From Sedimenticola hydrogenitrophicus (GTDB lineage Bacteria > Pseudomonadota > Gammaproteobacteria > Chromatiales > Chromatiaceae): DNA of 64,000 bases. The stretch lies in NCBI RefSeq assembly GCF_029017505.1, contig NZ_JAQGEI010000030.1:1-64000 (forward strand). Direction: 5' to 3'. Position 1 is the first letter of the stretch. Every line of letters starts with the position of its first letter. The notes under the pieces are model-generated. The model was given only the letters and a program-made list of their open reading frames with translations. It was not told the origin of the DNA and did not search any database. The position numbers and the translations under genes were made by a program. This document shows positions 33,323 to 43,078 of the stretch, piece by piece.

Positions 33323-34426
33323 TCACCTGCCATGGGGCCGACCCGCCGCCCGGTAACAGGCGGCGAAGCGATTGTCGATAAAGTCATCGAAATCGACCTG
33401 CTCCTGGCGTATATAACCCTGGTGCGGCAGTTTGCCGTTAAAAAAGAGATCCACAATGGCGCAGAGGCTGGATGCGGTGGTGATCTGTATGGCCCCCCAG
33501 TGCTCGCCAGCGATATCGTCGTGATAAATCTTCCGGCTGTCGGTTATCTGCATGAATTTGCCATCAATAATGCCGGTTGCGGTGACCATGATCAGCACCA
33601 CATCCTGCCGGGTGACCGCCAGCGCCTTCTCGAAGATCTGCTTGAGCAGATCCCGCTGTTCACCGAGCCGGAGATCATTGATCAGAAAATTCATCAGATA
33701 CTGATGCCCTTTATAGCGGATGGTTTTATAGGTGAGATCCGACACCCGGCCCTGTAGCGTCTCATACAGGGTGCCCAACCCGCCGGAGGTGTTGAAGGCC
33801 TCGTAGGAGACACCATCCAGCGAGAAGGTCTCCAACCCTTCCAGCGGCGTCAACTCCACATAGTGTCCGGCGCGGATGGCATGGCACGGATTACAGTACT
33901 CGTTGATCAGCCCCTGGGTGGACCAAGTCAGGTTGTACATCAGGTTATTGGTGGGAAATTCCGGCAACGCACCGACCCGCAGCTTGAGGTTGTCCAGCTG
34001 ATCAAACTGCTGCACCATGTGAAAACCGAGTATGCCGATAAAACCGGGCGCCAGTCCGCACTGGGGCACAAACACCTGTCCCGGGGCGGCGCGTTCGGCG
34101 ATCCGCTTTATGGCACTGGTGGTGGCGTTGTCCTCGGTCAGATCAAAGTAGCTCACGCCGGTGGCGGCGGCCGCTTCCGCGACCAGCGCATTGACATCAT
34201 AGCCACAGGCCGAGATGACGGCGTCGCATCCCCGGATCTCCTGGTGCAAGTTATCCACTCGACCAATCTGCAGTATCCGTTTTTCCACCCGATCACTGAG
34301 GTGGATCGATTCCAGGATATGGCTGGACTGGTCGGTGAGCAGGATTTCATAATCCCCACTATCATCCAGAAGCCTGGCGATGGCTGCCCCGATCCTTCCC
34401 GCGCCTACGATGGCCACTCTATGCAT
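33323..34426 (-). CDS. Saccharopine dehydrogenase-family oxidoreductase
   Basis: A 367-residue NAD(P)-dependent oxidoreductase. The N-terminal Rossmann motif VGAGRIGAAIARLL is followed by a conserved ACGYDVNALVAEAA stretch and a catalytic-domain segment PQCGLAPGFIGILG, the hallmark of the saccharopine dehydrogenase/lysine dehydrogenase group. The substrate is not determined; lysine or polyamine-related amino acids are possible. It stands alone, divergent from cobQ. Confidence 0.85.
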   Translation of the reverse strand: MHRVAIVGAGRIGAAIARLLDDSGDYEILLTDQSSHILESIHLSDRVEKRILQIGRVDNLHQEIRGCDAVISACGYDVNALVAEAAAATGVSYFDLTEDNATTSAIKRIAERAAPGQVFVPQCGLAPGFIGILGFHMVQQFDQLDNLKLRVGALPEFPTNNLMYNLTWSTQGLINEYCNPCHAIRAGHYVELTPLEGLETFSLDGVSYEAFNTSGGLGTLYETLQGRVSDLTYKTIRYKGHQYLMNFLINDLRLGEQRDLLKQIFEKALAVTRQDVVLIMVTATGIIDGKFMQITDSRKIYHDDIAGEHWGAIQITTASSLCAIVDLFFNGKLPHQGYIRQEQVDFDDFIDNRFAACYRAAGRPHGR

Positions 34427-34616
34427 ACAGACTCCTGAAGATCAGCAAATCGGGAACCGATGCTTGCGCGATCCCGCCCCCCATCCGAATATGATAAAAT
34501 TTGCTCTTTGTTAGAGAGAAGTTTAGCACTCCGCTGCTCAGTCACCGGCCATCGCACACGCCATACGTCGGTCCGCTGAGCCGGCAAATCCCTAACCCAC
34601 TCAACTGCGTACTCCT

Positions 34617-36095
34617 ATGATTGACAGCAAAACCCTGATGATCCAAGGCACCACCTCGGATGCCGGAAAAAGCACACTGGTCGCCGCTCTCTGTCGGGTA
34701 TTCAATCGCCAAGGCCTCAGTGTTGCCCCGTTCAAACCGCAAAACATGGCGCTTAACAGCGCGGTGACAGCGGATGGCGGTGAGATCGGCCGTGCCCAGG
34801 CGGTCCAGGCCCAGGCGGCACGCCTTGAACCGCACGTGGATATGAATCCGGTCCTGCTGAAGCCCAATACCGATACCGGTTGTCAGGTGATCGTGCAGGG
34901 CCAGGCGGCGGAGAACAACATGGAGGCCTGGGGCTATCACGCCTACAAACCCCGGGTGATGCCCGCGATTCTCCAGTCGCACAGCCGGCTGCGGGCCGAT
35001 TATCGATATATCCTGGTGGAAGGGGCCGGGAGTCCGGCGGAGATCAACCTGCGTGAGAACGATGTGGCCAACATGGGATTTGCCGAGGCGGTGGACTGTC
35101 CCGTCCTGCTGGTGGCCGATATCGACAAGGGGGGTGTCTTCGCCCACCTGGTCGGCACCCTGGCGCTGCTCTCGGCAAGCGAACAGGCCAGGATCAAGGG
35201 GTTCATTATCAACCGGTTCCGTGGTGAGCTGAGCTTTCTGCAGCCGGGACTGGATTGGCTGGAACAGCACACCGGCAAGCCGGTCCTGGGTGTCCTGCCC
35301 TATCTGGCCGGACTGCACCTGGAAGCGGAAGACAGCCTGACCAATTCGGGAGTCGCAGCCACCGTTGAGAAGCCGCTGCGGGTTGTGGTCCCCTGGCTGC
35401 AGCGCACCAGCAACCATACCGATCTGGACCCCCTCGCGCTGCATCCACAGGTCGAGGTGCGTTGGATCGGGCCGGGTGAAGCGATTCCGCCGGCCGACCT
35501 GATTATCCTGCCGGGGTCAAAAAGCGTGCGCTCGGACCTGGCGTATCTGCAACAGAGCGGCTGGGAACGGGCCATCAAACGCCACGTGCGTTTGGGTGGC
35601 AAGGTGCTGGGCATCTGCGGCGGGTTTCAGATGCTGGGGCAGGCCATACATGACGCACTGGGCATCGAGGGTCAACCCGGCAGCAGTAACGGCCTGGGAC
35701 TCCTGGATATGGAAACCACCCTGGAGAGAGAGAAACAGCTGCGCCTGGTGACTGGCGAACTGACCCTGGCGGAGTCGGTTCCGGTGAGTGGCTACGAAAT
35801 CCACATGGGCGTCAGCCGGGGACCGGCACTGTCCAGACCACTGGTCACCCTTCAACAGGGCCATGATGGCGCCCTGTCTGAAGACAACCAGGTCGCCGGC
35901 ACCTACCTGCATGGTCTGTTTGAGATGCCATCCGCGTGTGATGCGCTGCTCACCTGGGCCGGCCTTGAACAGGCCACGACACCCGATTACCACCAGCTGC
36001 GTGAAGCCGGCATCGAGCGATTGGCGGATGCCGCCGAAGCGCACCTGGATATCAAAAAAATCATTGCAATTGCTGACGGTCGAATTGAATCATGA
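34617..36095 (+). CDS. cobQ: Cobyric acid synthase CobQ
   Basis: A 492-residue glutamine-dependent amidotransferase of late cobalamin synthesis, adding four amide groups to adenosylcobyrinate diamide. The N-terminal synthetase domain opens with [20 protein letters not shown] and contains [10 protein letters not shown] and [12 protein letters not shown]. The C-terminal class I glutaminase domain carries the nucleophile in [10 protein letters not shown] and the His in GTYLHGLFE. It stands alone with no other cobalamin genes in view and no recognisable cobalamin riboswitch upstream. A palindromic repeat begins 3 bp after its stop. Confidence 0.95.
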   Translation: MIDSKTLMIQGTTSDAGKSTLVAALCRVFNRQGLSVAPFKPQNMALNSAVTADGGEIGRAQAVQAQAARLEPHVDMNPVLLKPNTDTGCQVIVQGQAAENNMEAWGYHAYKPRVMPAILQSHSRLRADYRYILVEGAGSPAEINLRENDVANMGFAEAVDCPVLLVADIDKGGVFAHLVGTLALLSASEQARIKGFIINRFRGELSFLQPGLDWLEQHTGKPVLGVLPYLAGLHLEAEDSLTNSGVAATVEKPLRVVVPWLQRTSNHTDLDPLALHPQVEVRWIGPGEAIPPADLIILPGSKSVRSDLAYLQQSGWERAIKRHVRLGGKVLGICGGFQMLGQAIHDALGIEGQPGSSNGLGLLDMETTLEREKQLRLVTGELTLAESVPVSGYEIHMGVSRGPALSRPLVTLQQGHDGALSEDNQVAGTYLHGLFEMPSACDALLTWAGLEQATTPDYHQLREAGIERLADAAEAHLDIKKIIAIADGRIES

Positions 36096-36098
36096 GGT

Positions 36099-36300
36099 GT
36101 AACTACTCACCCGGTCTGTAAGTGATTGGCCTGCCTTGTTGGCCGATCTTGATTCAGCCATCGTGTGAGGCCGGCAAGGCAGGGCAATCATCCCGTGAGC
36201 ATTGGTGAGGAGTGGTACATGGATGTACCGTTTACGGACCTGAGGATGGCATGCGCCTACCGGCTTATCCACCCTACATCCTTACCCCGTGAGTAGTTAC
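36099..36300 (+). repeat. Dispersed palindromic repeat, copy B (enlarged)
   Basis: It begins GTAACTACTCACCCGG and ends GTGAGTAGTTAC, with the opposed GATTGGCCTGCCTTG and CAAGGCAGGGCAATC blocks. About 95 bp are inserted near the right end; this insert itself has GTACATGGATGTAC and related palindromic parts. It fills the gap between cobQ and the GGDEF/EAL gene, and its end supplies the stop codon of the latter (TAA, 36297-36299). Confidence 0.88.
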
Positions 36301-38486
36301 CATGAGGTTACGAATGTGGGATCCGTCGGGTACGCCCCTTCCGGAACGCTGGCCGCGCTCCCGGTTGCCGAAAACGGATTCAACCGCAACAGTATATCGA
36401 GCTGTGACTGGGCGCCGGCCTGCAACAGCTGCGTTATCGCATCCGCCGCCAACGGTGGACAGGTATAATAGCCCTGGACCCAGTGACACCCCTGCATCCG
36501 CAGGTAATCAAGTTGTTCCCGGGTCTCCACGCCCTCGGCAATCACCTGCAGGTCAAAATCGCTTGCGAGCCGCAACAGCGAGCTGACCAACTGTGTGCCC
36601 TTGCCATCCGGCCCCATGTCCTGGACGAACTCCTTATCAATCTTCATGGCATTGAAGTTAAAATTCTGCAGATAGGTGAGCGAACTGTAGCCTGTGCCGA
36701 AATCATCGGCGCTCAGTTGTACCCCCAGTTCGCTCAGCCTGGCCATATTGATTCGCGTGGTATCCTGGTCGGCGATCAACAGGGTTTCCGTCACTTCACA
36801 ATGGAGCCTGGCAGGATTGAACCCGGCATTTGCCAGGGTCTCTTTCACTACATCAATGATCTCCATGTGGCTGACCTGGCGGGCAGAAAAATTGACCGAG
36901 ACAAAAAAACCTCGATCACCAGCAAACTTTGCGCTCCATTCACCAACCTGCCTGCAGGCACGCGCAAGCACCCACTCTCCAAGGCGATGAATCACATCGG
37001 AGCTCTCTGCTATCGGGATAAACTCGTCGGGCGGAATCCTCCCAAAGTAAGGATGCTGCCAACGCAACAATGCCTCGAAACCATCGATCATCCCGGAATC
37101 CAGATTCACAATCGGCTGGTAATGAATATCCAACTCATCCCGGTCAAGTACCGTGTGCAGATCATGTTCGATGTGGGTTGTTTTGGCCACCTCGGCATGC
37201 ATCTCGGGGGCAAAGATATCTATCCTCCCCTTGCCGAGATTTTTGGCCCGATACATGGCTATATCGGCATCGCGGATAATCTCGTCCACGGCCTGATAGT
37301 GGGGTTCACCGTAACAGATGCCGATACTGGCACTTATCTTCAACGAAGTACCCCGCAGTTCGAAGGGTAGATTAGTCGATTCCAGGAGGCGATTGGCGAC
37401 CATAATCGCCTCCTGCGGATTGCCTATATTATCAACCAGGAAGGTAAATTCATCGCCACCCATCCGGGCTACGGTATCCGCTGGCCTGAGGATCCGCCTG
37501 AATCGTTCCGCAACCTCCTTTAACAGCAGATCACCGACAGAGTGTCCGTAACAGTCGTTGAGATTCTTGAATCGATCGAGGTCGACAAAACAGACGGCAT
37601 ATTGATAGTTGCGGTTCCGGGCCTGTTTTGCCATTGACACCTGCAGGCGATCGCTGAAAAGGAAACGGTTCGGCAGGCCTGTCAGTGAGTCATAGAGTGC
37701 CCCGCGTTCCAGACTCGCCAACAACCCCTGCCGTTCCGCCTGACGATGACGGGCATATAATCCAAAGGCAAAAATACCGCTAATGCCGGCAAACCAGACG
37801 GCAACATGGGTGATAACCATGGAGTCGGACGTCTCTTTGGCCGCCTCCAGATAGGGGGTCATGGGGATAGAAACACTGACGCCACCACGAAGGTCGCCCT
37901 CCTTGAAACCCAGTATACCGTGGCACTTATCACACCCCTGCGTCATATACATGGGTTTCATGAAGCGCATGTAAGGCTTGCCGTTGATATTGGTCTGCTC
38001 AATCACCTCATCTACCCGTTCCTGCTCAAAGCGCTCCAGCGCCATCCGTTCCCAGGAGTCAGGTTTGTTGGTTGGATCGAAGGTGATCTTGCCGGTGATC
38101 TTGCCTTTGACCCCGTAGACATCCTCGTAATCACTGGTGATCTGGCGAAGCATATAGGCCGGATTCATCAGGGTGAGCCGCATACCCTCGGTGGTGACAA
38201 TGTCCCGATGCTTCAGGTGGGAAAGATAGGGATTTGATGGGGTGGTTTCGGTAGGTGGTACATAGACGCCGCCGTGCTTACTGGCCCACTGCCTGAATGC
38301 CTGGTCCTTGTTCCAGTTGGATTTTGCCTCGCTGATCGCCAGCTTGGCCTTTTCATTTTTGAGATTGGTGATATTCCAGTCCAGCGAATAGCCGACCAGG
38401 GCAGTCCAGACCAATGATCCGATCAGAACCAGCAGGGCAACCGGCTCATGGGTAAATTTTGTCAACTGTTGATCGAGAGATTTCAC
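36297..38486 (-). CDS. Haem-binding diguanylate cyclase/phosphodiesterase (Tll0287-like, GGDEF, EAL)
   Basis: A 729-residue membrane protein of cyclic-di-GMP signalling. An N-terminal helix (about 16-34) is followed by a periplasmic DUF3365/Tll0287-like domain with a c-type haem motif CDKCH at 185-189. A second helix lies at about 222-242. The GGDEF domain is complete (GGDEF 343-347) and has an inhibitory RxxD site five residues before it. The EAL domain is also complete (EAL 471-473, DDFGTGYSSL). Both activities may be real, with haem redox or gas sensing as the likely input; this is inference. Its stop codon is within repeat copy B. Confidence 0.93.
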   Translation of the reverse strand: MKSLDQQLTKFTHEPVALLVLIGSLVWTALVGYSLDWNITNLKNEKAKLAISEAKSNWNKDQAFRQWASKHGGVYVPPTETTPSNPYLSHLKHRDIVTTEGMRLTLMNPAYMLRQITSDYEDVYGVKGKITGKITFDPTNKPDSWERMALERFEQERVDEVIEQTNINGKPYMRFMKPMYMTQGCDKCHGILGFKEGDLRGGVSVSIPMTPYLEAAKETSDSMVITHVAVWFAGISGIFAFGLYARHRQAERQGLLASLERGALYDSLTGLPNRFLFSDRLQVSMAKQARNRNYQYAVCFVDLDRFKNLNDCYGHSVGDLLLKEVAERFRRILRPADTVARMGGDEFTFLVDNIGNPQEAIMVANRLLESTNLPFELRGTSLKISASIGICYGEPHYQAVDEIIRDADIAMYRAKNLGKGRIDIFAPEMHAEVAKTTHIEHDLHTVLDRDELDIHYQPIVNLDSGMIDGFEALLRWQHPYFGRIPPDEFIPIAESSDVIHRLGEWVLARACRQVGEWSAKFAGDRGFFVSVNFSARQVSHMEIIDVVKETLANAGFNPARLHCEVTETLLIADQDTTRINMARLSELGVQLSADDFGTGYSSLTYLQNFNFNAMKIDKEFVQDMGPDGKGTQLVSSLLRLASDFDLQVIAEGVETREQLDYLRMQGCHWVQGYYTCPPLAADAITQLLQAGAQSQLDILLRLNPFSATGSAASVPEGAYPTDPTFVTSW

Positions 38487-38707
38487 GGCTGCACCGATGC
38501 TTCATCCTTGTTTTGTAATCGGTCTGAATACTGGCGGGGGGTGGTATGCCTTTTTGCCGCCAATAGGCCTTCTTACCCTACAAATTGGGATATATATCGG
38601 CTATGCCGGGCAAAGCTTGAGCACTACACTGGGCCGGCAGAGGATGATTTTCCAGTAATCCGCACGGAACCGCAGGTGATTAATCGGTTTCCTTTATCGA
38701 TATGAGA

Positions 38708-39469
38708 TCAATCATCATCCAGACATGACGCCCTGTGCGACGCAAGTATGAGGCGCTTCATCTCCTTTACCGCATCGGCCAGTCCGGAAAAAACGGCACG
38801 TGCGATGATGGAATGACCGATATTCAGCTCCCGGATACCCGGGATCGCGGCGATCTTTGCCACATTGTGGTAGTCCAATCCGTGACCGGCATTCACCTGC
38901 AGACCGGTATTTAAACCAAAATCTACCGCTTGCTGAATCTTCAGCAGCGCTTTTTCCCGCTCGACACCGTTACGGGCATCGGCAAAATGACCGGTATGAA
39001 TCTCCACGGCGGGGGCGCCGATAGCGTAGGACGCCTCCAGTTGCCGCTCATCGGCATCGACAAACAGGGACACCCGGATACCCGCCTCCTGCAAACCCGC
39101 GCAGAAGTCACGGAGAGACGCCTGGTTGGCCACGACATCCAGCCCCCCTTCCGTCGTCAGCTCCTGACGCCGTTCCGGCACGATACAGCAATCGGAAGGC
39201 GCTATTTCCCGGGCGATTGCCAGCATTTCGGCTGTGGCGGCCATCTCCAGATTCATCCGTGTCTGCAGCATATCGGCCAGCATCTCCACATCACGATCCT
39301 GAATATGGCGCCTGTCTTCACGCAGATGCAGCGTAATCAGGTCCGCGCCCGCCTGTTCGGCAAGCAGCGCCGCCTGAATCGGCTCGGGGTAGCGGGTGCC
39401 CCGCTGTTGGCGCAGCGTGGCCACGTGATCGATATTGACGCCCAGCAATTTCGGATATGACATGTTCAT
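38708..39469 (-). CDS. pdxJ: Pyridoxine 5'-phosphate synthase PdxJ
   Basis: A 253-residue TIM-barrel enzyme that condenses deoxyxylulose 5-phosphate with 3-amino-2-oxopropyl phosphate to pyridoxine phosphate. Signature segments are [34 protein letters not shown] and VNAGHGLDY. Start at 39469 or 39463 (MSYPKLLG) is equally possible. It closes the lepA-to-pdxJ block, lying 29 bp after recO. Confidence 0.96.
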   Translation of the reverse strand: MNMSYPKLLGVNIDHVATLRQQRGTRYPEPIQAALLAEQAGADLITLHLREDRRHIQDRDVEMLADMLQTRMNLEMAATAEMLAIAREIAPSDCCIVPERRQELTTEGGLDVVANQASLRDFCAGLQEAGIRVSLFVDADERQLEASYAIGAPAVEIHTGHFADARNGVEREKALLKIQQAVDFGLNTGLQVNAGHGLDYHNVAKIAAIPGIRELNIGHSIIARAVFSGLADAVKEMKRLILASHRASCLDDD

Positions 39470-39498
39470 GATGTTTCCCGGTTCATCTCACGAGTCCG

Positions 39499-40203
39499 CT
39501 AAGCGTGACGGAAAAGTTCCCTGCTCTTCAATGGTTTATCACCCAGATAAAAACCCAGTACGGTACGAAGCAGCTTGCGTGCCTCTCTTTGCTCCGCTGA
39601 TCCTCCCAGCGTGCGCGACTCCAATGATAGCAATGTCTGACCACGGATGGCATGTTCATTCTCTGCGGGGCATTCGATGACCCCATGGTCCTGAACAAAC
39701 TGATAGCACTTGTCCGCCTCGACCGGTTTACCCTGTATATGCTCCATGGTCAGCGGAATGCCGTACCCCAGCTCATGCAACATATCCAGTTCAAAATAAC
39801 GCAACGCCGCCTCATCGACCCCATTTTCAGAGAGCTGATTCAGCAACCTCCGGTAGATATGGAACAGCCGTTCATGGGGATCATTGCGTTGCAGCAGGCG
39901 CATCAGGAGTTCATTGAGATAGAAGCCACAGAACAGCGCTTTTCCGCTGAGCTGGAACAGGCGTCCGGCGGCCTCATAGTCGGTCAGCGTTTTCACTTCG
40001 CCCCGGCCACTCCAGCCGATCAGGAGCGGCACAAATGGCTGTAATAGCCCTGATGCGGACTTGCCCCGGCCCTTGGCCCCTTTGACCACGGCGGGGAAAC
40101 GCCCCTGCTGTTCGGTGAAGCATTCAACCAGCAGGCTGCTGTTTGAGTAGTCCCGGCGATGCAGCAGGAAGGCGGCCGACAAGGTGGAAGCAGAGGAGAT
40201 CAA
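39499..40203 (-). CDS. recO: DNA repair protein RecO
   Basis: A 234-residue recombination mediator that loads RecA with RecR. It opens with an OB-fold (AFLLHRRDYSNSSLLVECFTEQQGR, KGAKGRG, GRGEVKTLTDYE) followed by the helical domain and the HELGYG segment. The likely start is TTG at 40203, overlapping the era stop, because no ATG exists before the conserved region. This start is less certain than most. Confidence 0.92.
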   Translation of the reverse strand: MISSASTLSAAFLLHRRDYSNSSLLVECFTEQQGRFPAVVKGAKGRGKSASGLLQPFVPLLIGWSGRGEVKTLTDYEAAGRLFQLSGKALFCGFYLNELLMRLLQRNDPHERLFHIYRRLLNQLSENGVDEAALRYFELDMLHELGYGIPLTMEHIQGKPVEADKCYQFVQDHGVIECPAENEHAIRGQTLLSLESRTLGGSAEQREARKLLRTVLGFYLGDKPLKSRELFRHA

Positions 40204-41099
40204 TCACTGTAACCCAGCCGGGACAGGGCCCCTTCATCACTGGACCAGCTCTTTTTTACCTTGACCCAGAGCTGAAGGAAGACCTTCTTGTCGAAGAATT
40301 TTTCCATCTCCTTGCGGGCCTGGGTACCGACCTCTTTCAACGCATCGCCCTTGGCCCCGATAATGATGTTCTTCTGGCCCTGGCGCTCGACCCAGATCAG
40401 GGCATCGATGCGATAGAGATTGCCCTCTTCCTCGAATTTCTCTATCTCTACCGTCAAGGCATAGGGGATCTCTTTCGCATAACGCCGGGTCAACTGCTCG
40501 CGTATCAGTTCCGCGGCAAAAAAACGTTCCGACCGGTCGGTCAACTGATCCTCCGGAAAGATGTGCTCGCCTTCCGGCAGGTTGGCGGCCACCTGCTGTT
40601 CCAGTGGTTGGAGGTTGTTGCCCGTGCGGGCCGAGAGCGGTATCACGGCGATGAAATCAAACCGCGCGGCGGTAGCTTCGAGATAGGGAAGCAATGCCTC
40701 CTTGTTTTTCACCATATCGACCTTGTTGACCACCAGCAGGAGCGGTATGGTCAGTCGGGACAAGGCATCCAGCACCGCCTGATCCTCATCCGTCCAGCGC
40801 AACGCCTCGACGACAAACAGGATCAGATCCACATCGGCCAGCGCGGACCGCGCGGTACGATTGAGATAGCGGTTCATTGCGTGATCACCGCGTTTATGGA
40901 TGCCCGGGGTATCCACATAGATGATCTGATCCGATTCCGTGGTCTTGACGCCGAGAATGCTGTGGCGGGTGGTCTGCGGCTTATGGGAGGTGATGGCCAG
41001 CTTCTGGCCGATCAACCGGTTCAGTAGTGTCGATTTACCCACATTGGGTCGTCCGACAATGGCACAAAAGCCGCACCGGCCACTCGGTTGTTCAGACAT
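40200..41099 (-). CDS. era: GTPase Era
   Basis: A 299-residue GTPase that binds the 3' end of 16S rRNA during 30S assembly. G1 (GRPNVGKST), G2 (TRHSILG), G3 (DTPGIH) and G4 (NKVD) motifs are present, followed by the C-terminal KH domain with the GAKG motif. It overlaps rnc by 8 bp and recO by 3-4 bp, the conserved rnc-era-recO order. Confidence 0.97.
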   Translation of the reverse strand: MSEQPSGRCGFCAIVGRPNVGKSTLLNRLIGQKLAITSHKPQTTRHSILGVKTTESDQIIYVDTPGIHKRGDHAMNRYLNRTARSALADVDLILFVVEALRWTDEDQAVLDALSRLTIPLLLVVNKVDMVKNKEALLPYLEATAARFDFIAVIPLSARTGNNLQPLEQQVAANLPEGEHIFPEDQLTDRSERFFAAELIREQLTRRYAKEIPYALTVEIEKFEEEGNLYRIDALIWVERQGQKNIIIGAKGDALKEVGTQARKEMEKFFDKKVFLQLWVKVKKSWSSDEGALSRLGYSD

Positions 41100-41769
41100 T
41101 CTCGATCCGCCTCAAAAATCGGCTGGCCGCATCCTGCTCCGCCTTTCTGCGGCTGCTGCCCGTGCCTTCAGTAATTATATTCAGCTCATCCACCCGGCAA
41201 GTAACGGTGAAGCACTGTTCATGCTGTTCACCGGTTATACTGATAATAGTGTAGGTTGGCAGCGGGTTCTTCCGCGATTGAAGCAACTCCTGCAGCCGTG
41301 TTTTGGGGTCTTTCTGCTGGGACTTTTTGCTCAGCCGCGAGAGCTTATCCTCAAACAGCTCGAGAATGACCCGGCGCGCCTCCAGATATCCGCCATCGAG
41401 ATAGACCGCGGCAAACAGAGCCTCTACTGCATCCGCCAGAATCGAACCACGCGAGTGCCCACCGCTCCTGAGTTCACCCGCGCCCAGATTAAGAAACTTG
41501 CCCAGATCCAGCTGCTTGGCGATCTGGGCCAGTGAATCGCCCTTCACCAGACCCGCCCTGAGCCGACTGAGCTCTCCCTCGTCGGCATCCGGGAAATTGG
41601 CATAGAGATAATCCGCGATCACAAAGCCGAGAATGGCATCCCCGAGGAATTCCAGGCGCTCGTTGTTGCTGCTTCCGGCACTCCTGTGGGTCAGTGCCGT
41701 TTCCGCCAGTCCCAGGTTGGTGAATGCGTAGCCTATGGACCGGCATAGGCGTTCAACCGGTTCTCTCAA
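41092..41769 (-). CDS. rnc: Ribonuclease III
   Basis: A 225-residue double-strand-specific endoribonuclease for rRNA and mRNA processing. The catalytic signature NERLEFLGDAIL includes Glu40 and Asp44, and a C-terminal dsRNA-binding domain follows (DPKTRLQELLQ ... GTGSSRRKAEQDAA). It overlaps the DUF4845 gene by 4 bp and era by 8 bp. Confidence 0.97.
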   Translation of the reverse strand: MREPVERLCRSIGYAFTNLGLAETALTHRSAGSSNNERLEFLGDAILGFVIADYLYANFPDADEGELSRLRAGLVKGDSLAQIAKQLDLGKFLNLGAGELRSGGHSRGSILADAVEALFAAVYLDGGYLEARRVILELFEDKLSRLSKKSQQKDPKTRLQELLQSRKNPLPTYTIISITGEQHEQCFTVTCRVDELNIITEGTGSSRRKAEQDAASRFLRRIENV

Positions 41770-42146
41770 TTTGAAATCAGCTCTATTTGATCAGAAAAAG
41801 AGACCAGGATGTCGAGGTTGCCCACCATCTTTTTCTGTACCGTGTAGGTGATATCAACCTTCATGATGCCGGGACTTTTCTTGACCGTGACATGATCAGC
41901 CGCCAGGTCGTAGACCCCGTTGATATCCAGACGATGTATGATCATCTTTTTTACTTCAAGTGCCGAACGCTTGGTGATCAGCGGTTCATCCTTCAGCGAT
42001 TCCACCACATCCTTGACCGTCAGGTTCTCAAGGTAGATAGGCCCGATCTTCATGCCCAGCAGGGCAAAAAACAGAATCAATGCAACAACCGTCATCCAGC
42101 CCGTAAGGGTCATCCCCTTCTGTCTTATCAATCCGCCTTTCATCAT
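41766..42146 (-). CDS. DUF4845 membrane protein
   Basis: A 126-residue single-pass inner-membrane protein of the DUF4845 family, which is regularly found between lepB and rnc in gammaproteobacteria. A short basic N-terminus (IRQKG) precedes a transmembrane helix (about 13-33), then a small periplasmic domain. Its N-terminal MTLTGWMTVVAL resembles a prepilin-like hydrophobic start, but no prepilin cleavage context is clear. Function is unknown. Its stop overlaps the rnc start (ATGA). Confidence 0.88.
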   Translation of the reverse strand: MMKGGLIRQKGMTLTGWMTVVALILFFALLGMKIGPIYLENLTVKDVVESLKDEPLITKRSALEVKKMIIHRLDINGVYDLAADHVTVKKSPGIMKVDITYTVQKKMVGNLDILVSFSDQIELISN

Positions 42147-42192
42147 GCCCCCTGATTTGTTATATGCCTTTTATCAAGCTTCATAGCCATTC

Positions 42193-43011
42193 CTAGTGTA
42201 TGCCATTGCCGATTCGATCCCAAGTCACCGGAAAACCCGATCGATTCGAATCCCAGTTCATCCAGATGGCAAACGCCTTGCCGACCAGCAGCTCTTCCGG
42301 CACCAGCCCCCAGCAGCGGCTGTCATTGCTGTTATCCCGGTTATCGCCCATGGCGAAGTAGTGCCCCTCCGGCACGGTAAACGGGCCGCGCATCAACACC
42401 TGACAACCATAGCCAAAATCGGGAGCCATGGGATTGATGAGAATCTCATGTTCCACATCGCCCAGTTGTTCGACATTCTTCAGGGCACCGCTCTCCCGGA
42501 CACCGCTGCCGACACCGTTATAGATTTCAACATGACTTTGCGGCTGCGGCTCCCCGTTGATGAACAGGGTTTTGTTAGCGTAACTGATCACGTCACCGGG
42601 CACACCCACCACGCGCTTGATATAGTCCACGCGTGGGTTTTGCGGATATTTGAATACCACCACATCACCGCGTTCTGGCTCATCCAGTTCAATCACCTTC
42701 TCATTCAGGACCGGCAAGCGGATGCCAAAAGAGAATTTATTCACCAGGATGAAATCACCCACCAGCAGGGTCGGCATCATGGAGCCGGACGGAATCCGGA
42801 AGGGTTCCACGACGAAGGAGCGCAGCACCAGCACGGCCAGGATGACAGGAAAAAAGGAGCGCGAGTACTCGACCAGCATCGGCTCTTTCGCCTTCCCTTC
42901 CCCACCTGCCTGCAACAGACGCCGCCTGGAAAAGAAAAGTGCATCAAGCAGCCAGATGAAGCCGGTCAAAAAAGTCGCGATGACCAGAAAGAGGGGAAAA
43001 TCGAAATTCAT
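42193..43011 (-). CDS. lepB: Signal peptidase I LepB
   Basis: A 272-residue inner-membrane protease that removes signal peptides. It has two N-terminal transmembrane helices (about 4-26 and 52-68), the nucleophile Ser77 in PSGSMMPTL and the general base Lys132 in IKRVVGVPGD, with the C-terminal GDNRDNSNDSR box. ATG at 43011 was chosen; an upstream TTG at 43023 would add four residues. It lies 67 bp downstream of lepA. Confidence 0.96.
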   Translation of the reverse strand: MNFDFPLFLVIATFLTGFIWLLDALFFSRRRLLQAGGEGKAKEPMLVEYSRSFFPVILAVLVLRSFVVEPFRIPSGSMMPTLLVGDFILVNKFSFGIRLPVLNEKVIELDEPERGDVVVFKYPQNPRVDYIKRVVGVPGDVISYANKTLFINGEPQPQSHVEIYNGVGSGVRESGALKNVEQLGDVEHEILINPMAPDFGYGCQVLMRGPFTVPEGHYFAMGDNRDNSNDSRCWGLVPEELLVGKAFAIWMNWDSNRSGFPVTWDRIGNGIH

Positions 43012-43078
43012 AGGCGGTTCCAACCTGATCCTGAACTACAGAGCGTAGTTTGTGAAAAACAGTGTTCGATAATGATGT

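Noticed and set aside
34440-34616. Cobalamin riboswitch upstream of cobQ
   Set aside because: I looked for a B12-box-like segment and the expected long structured leader and saw neither in this short gap.
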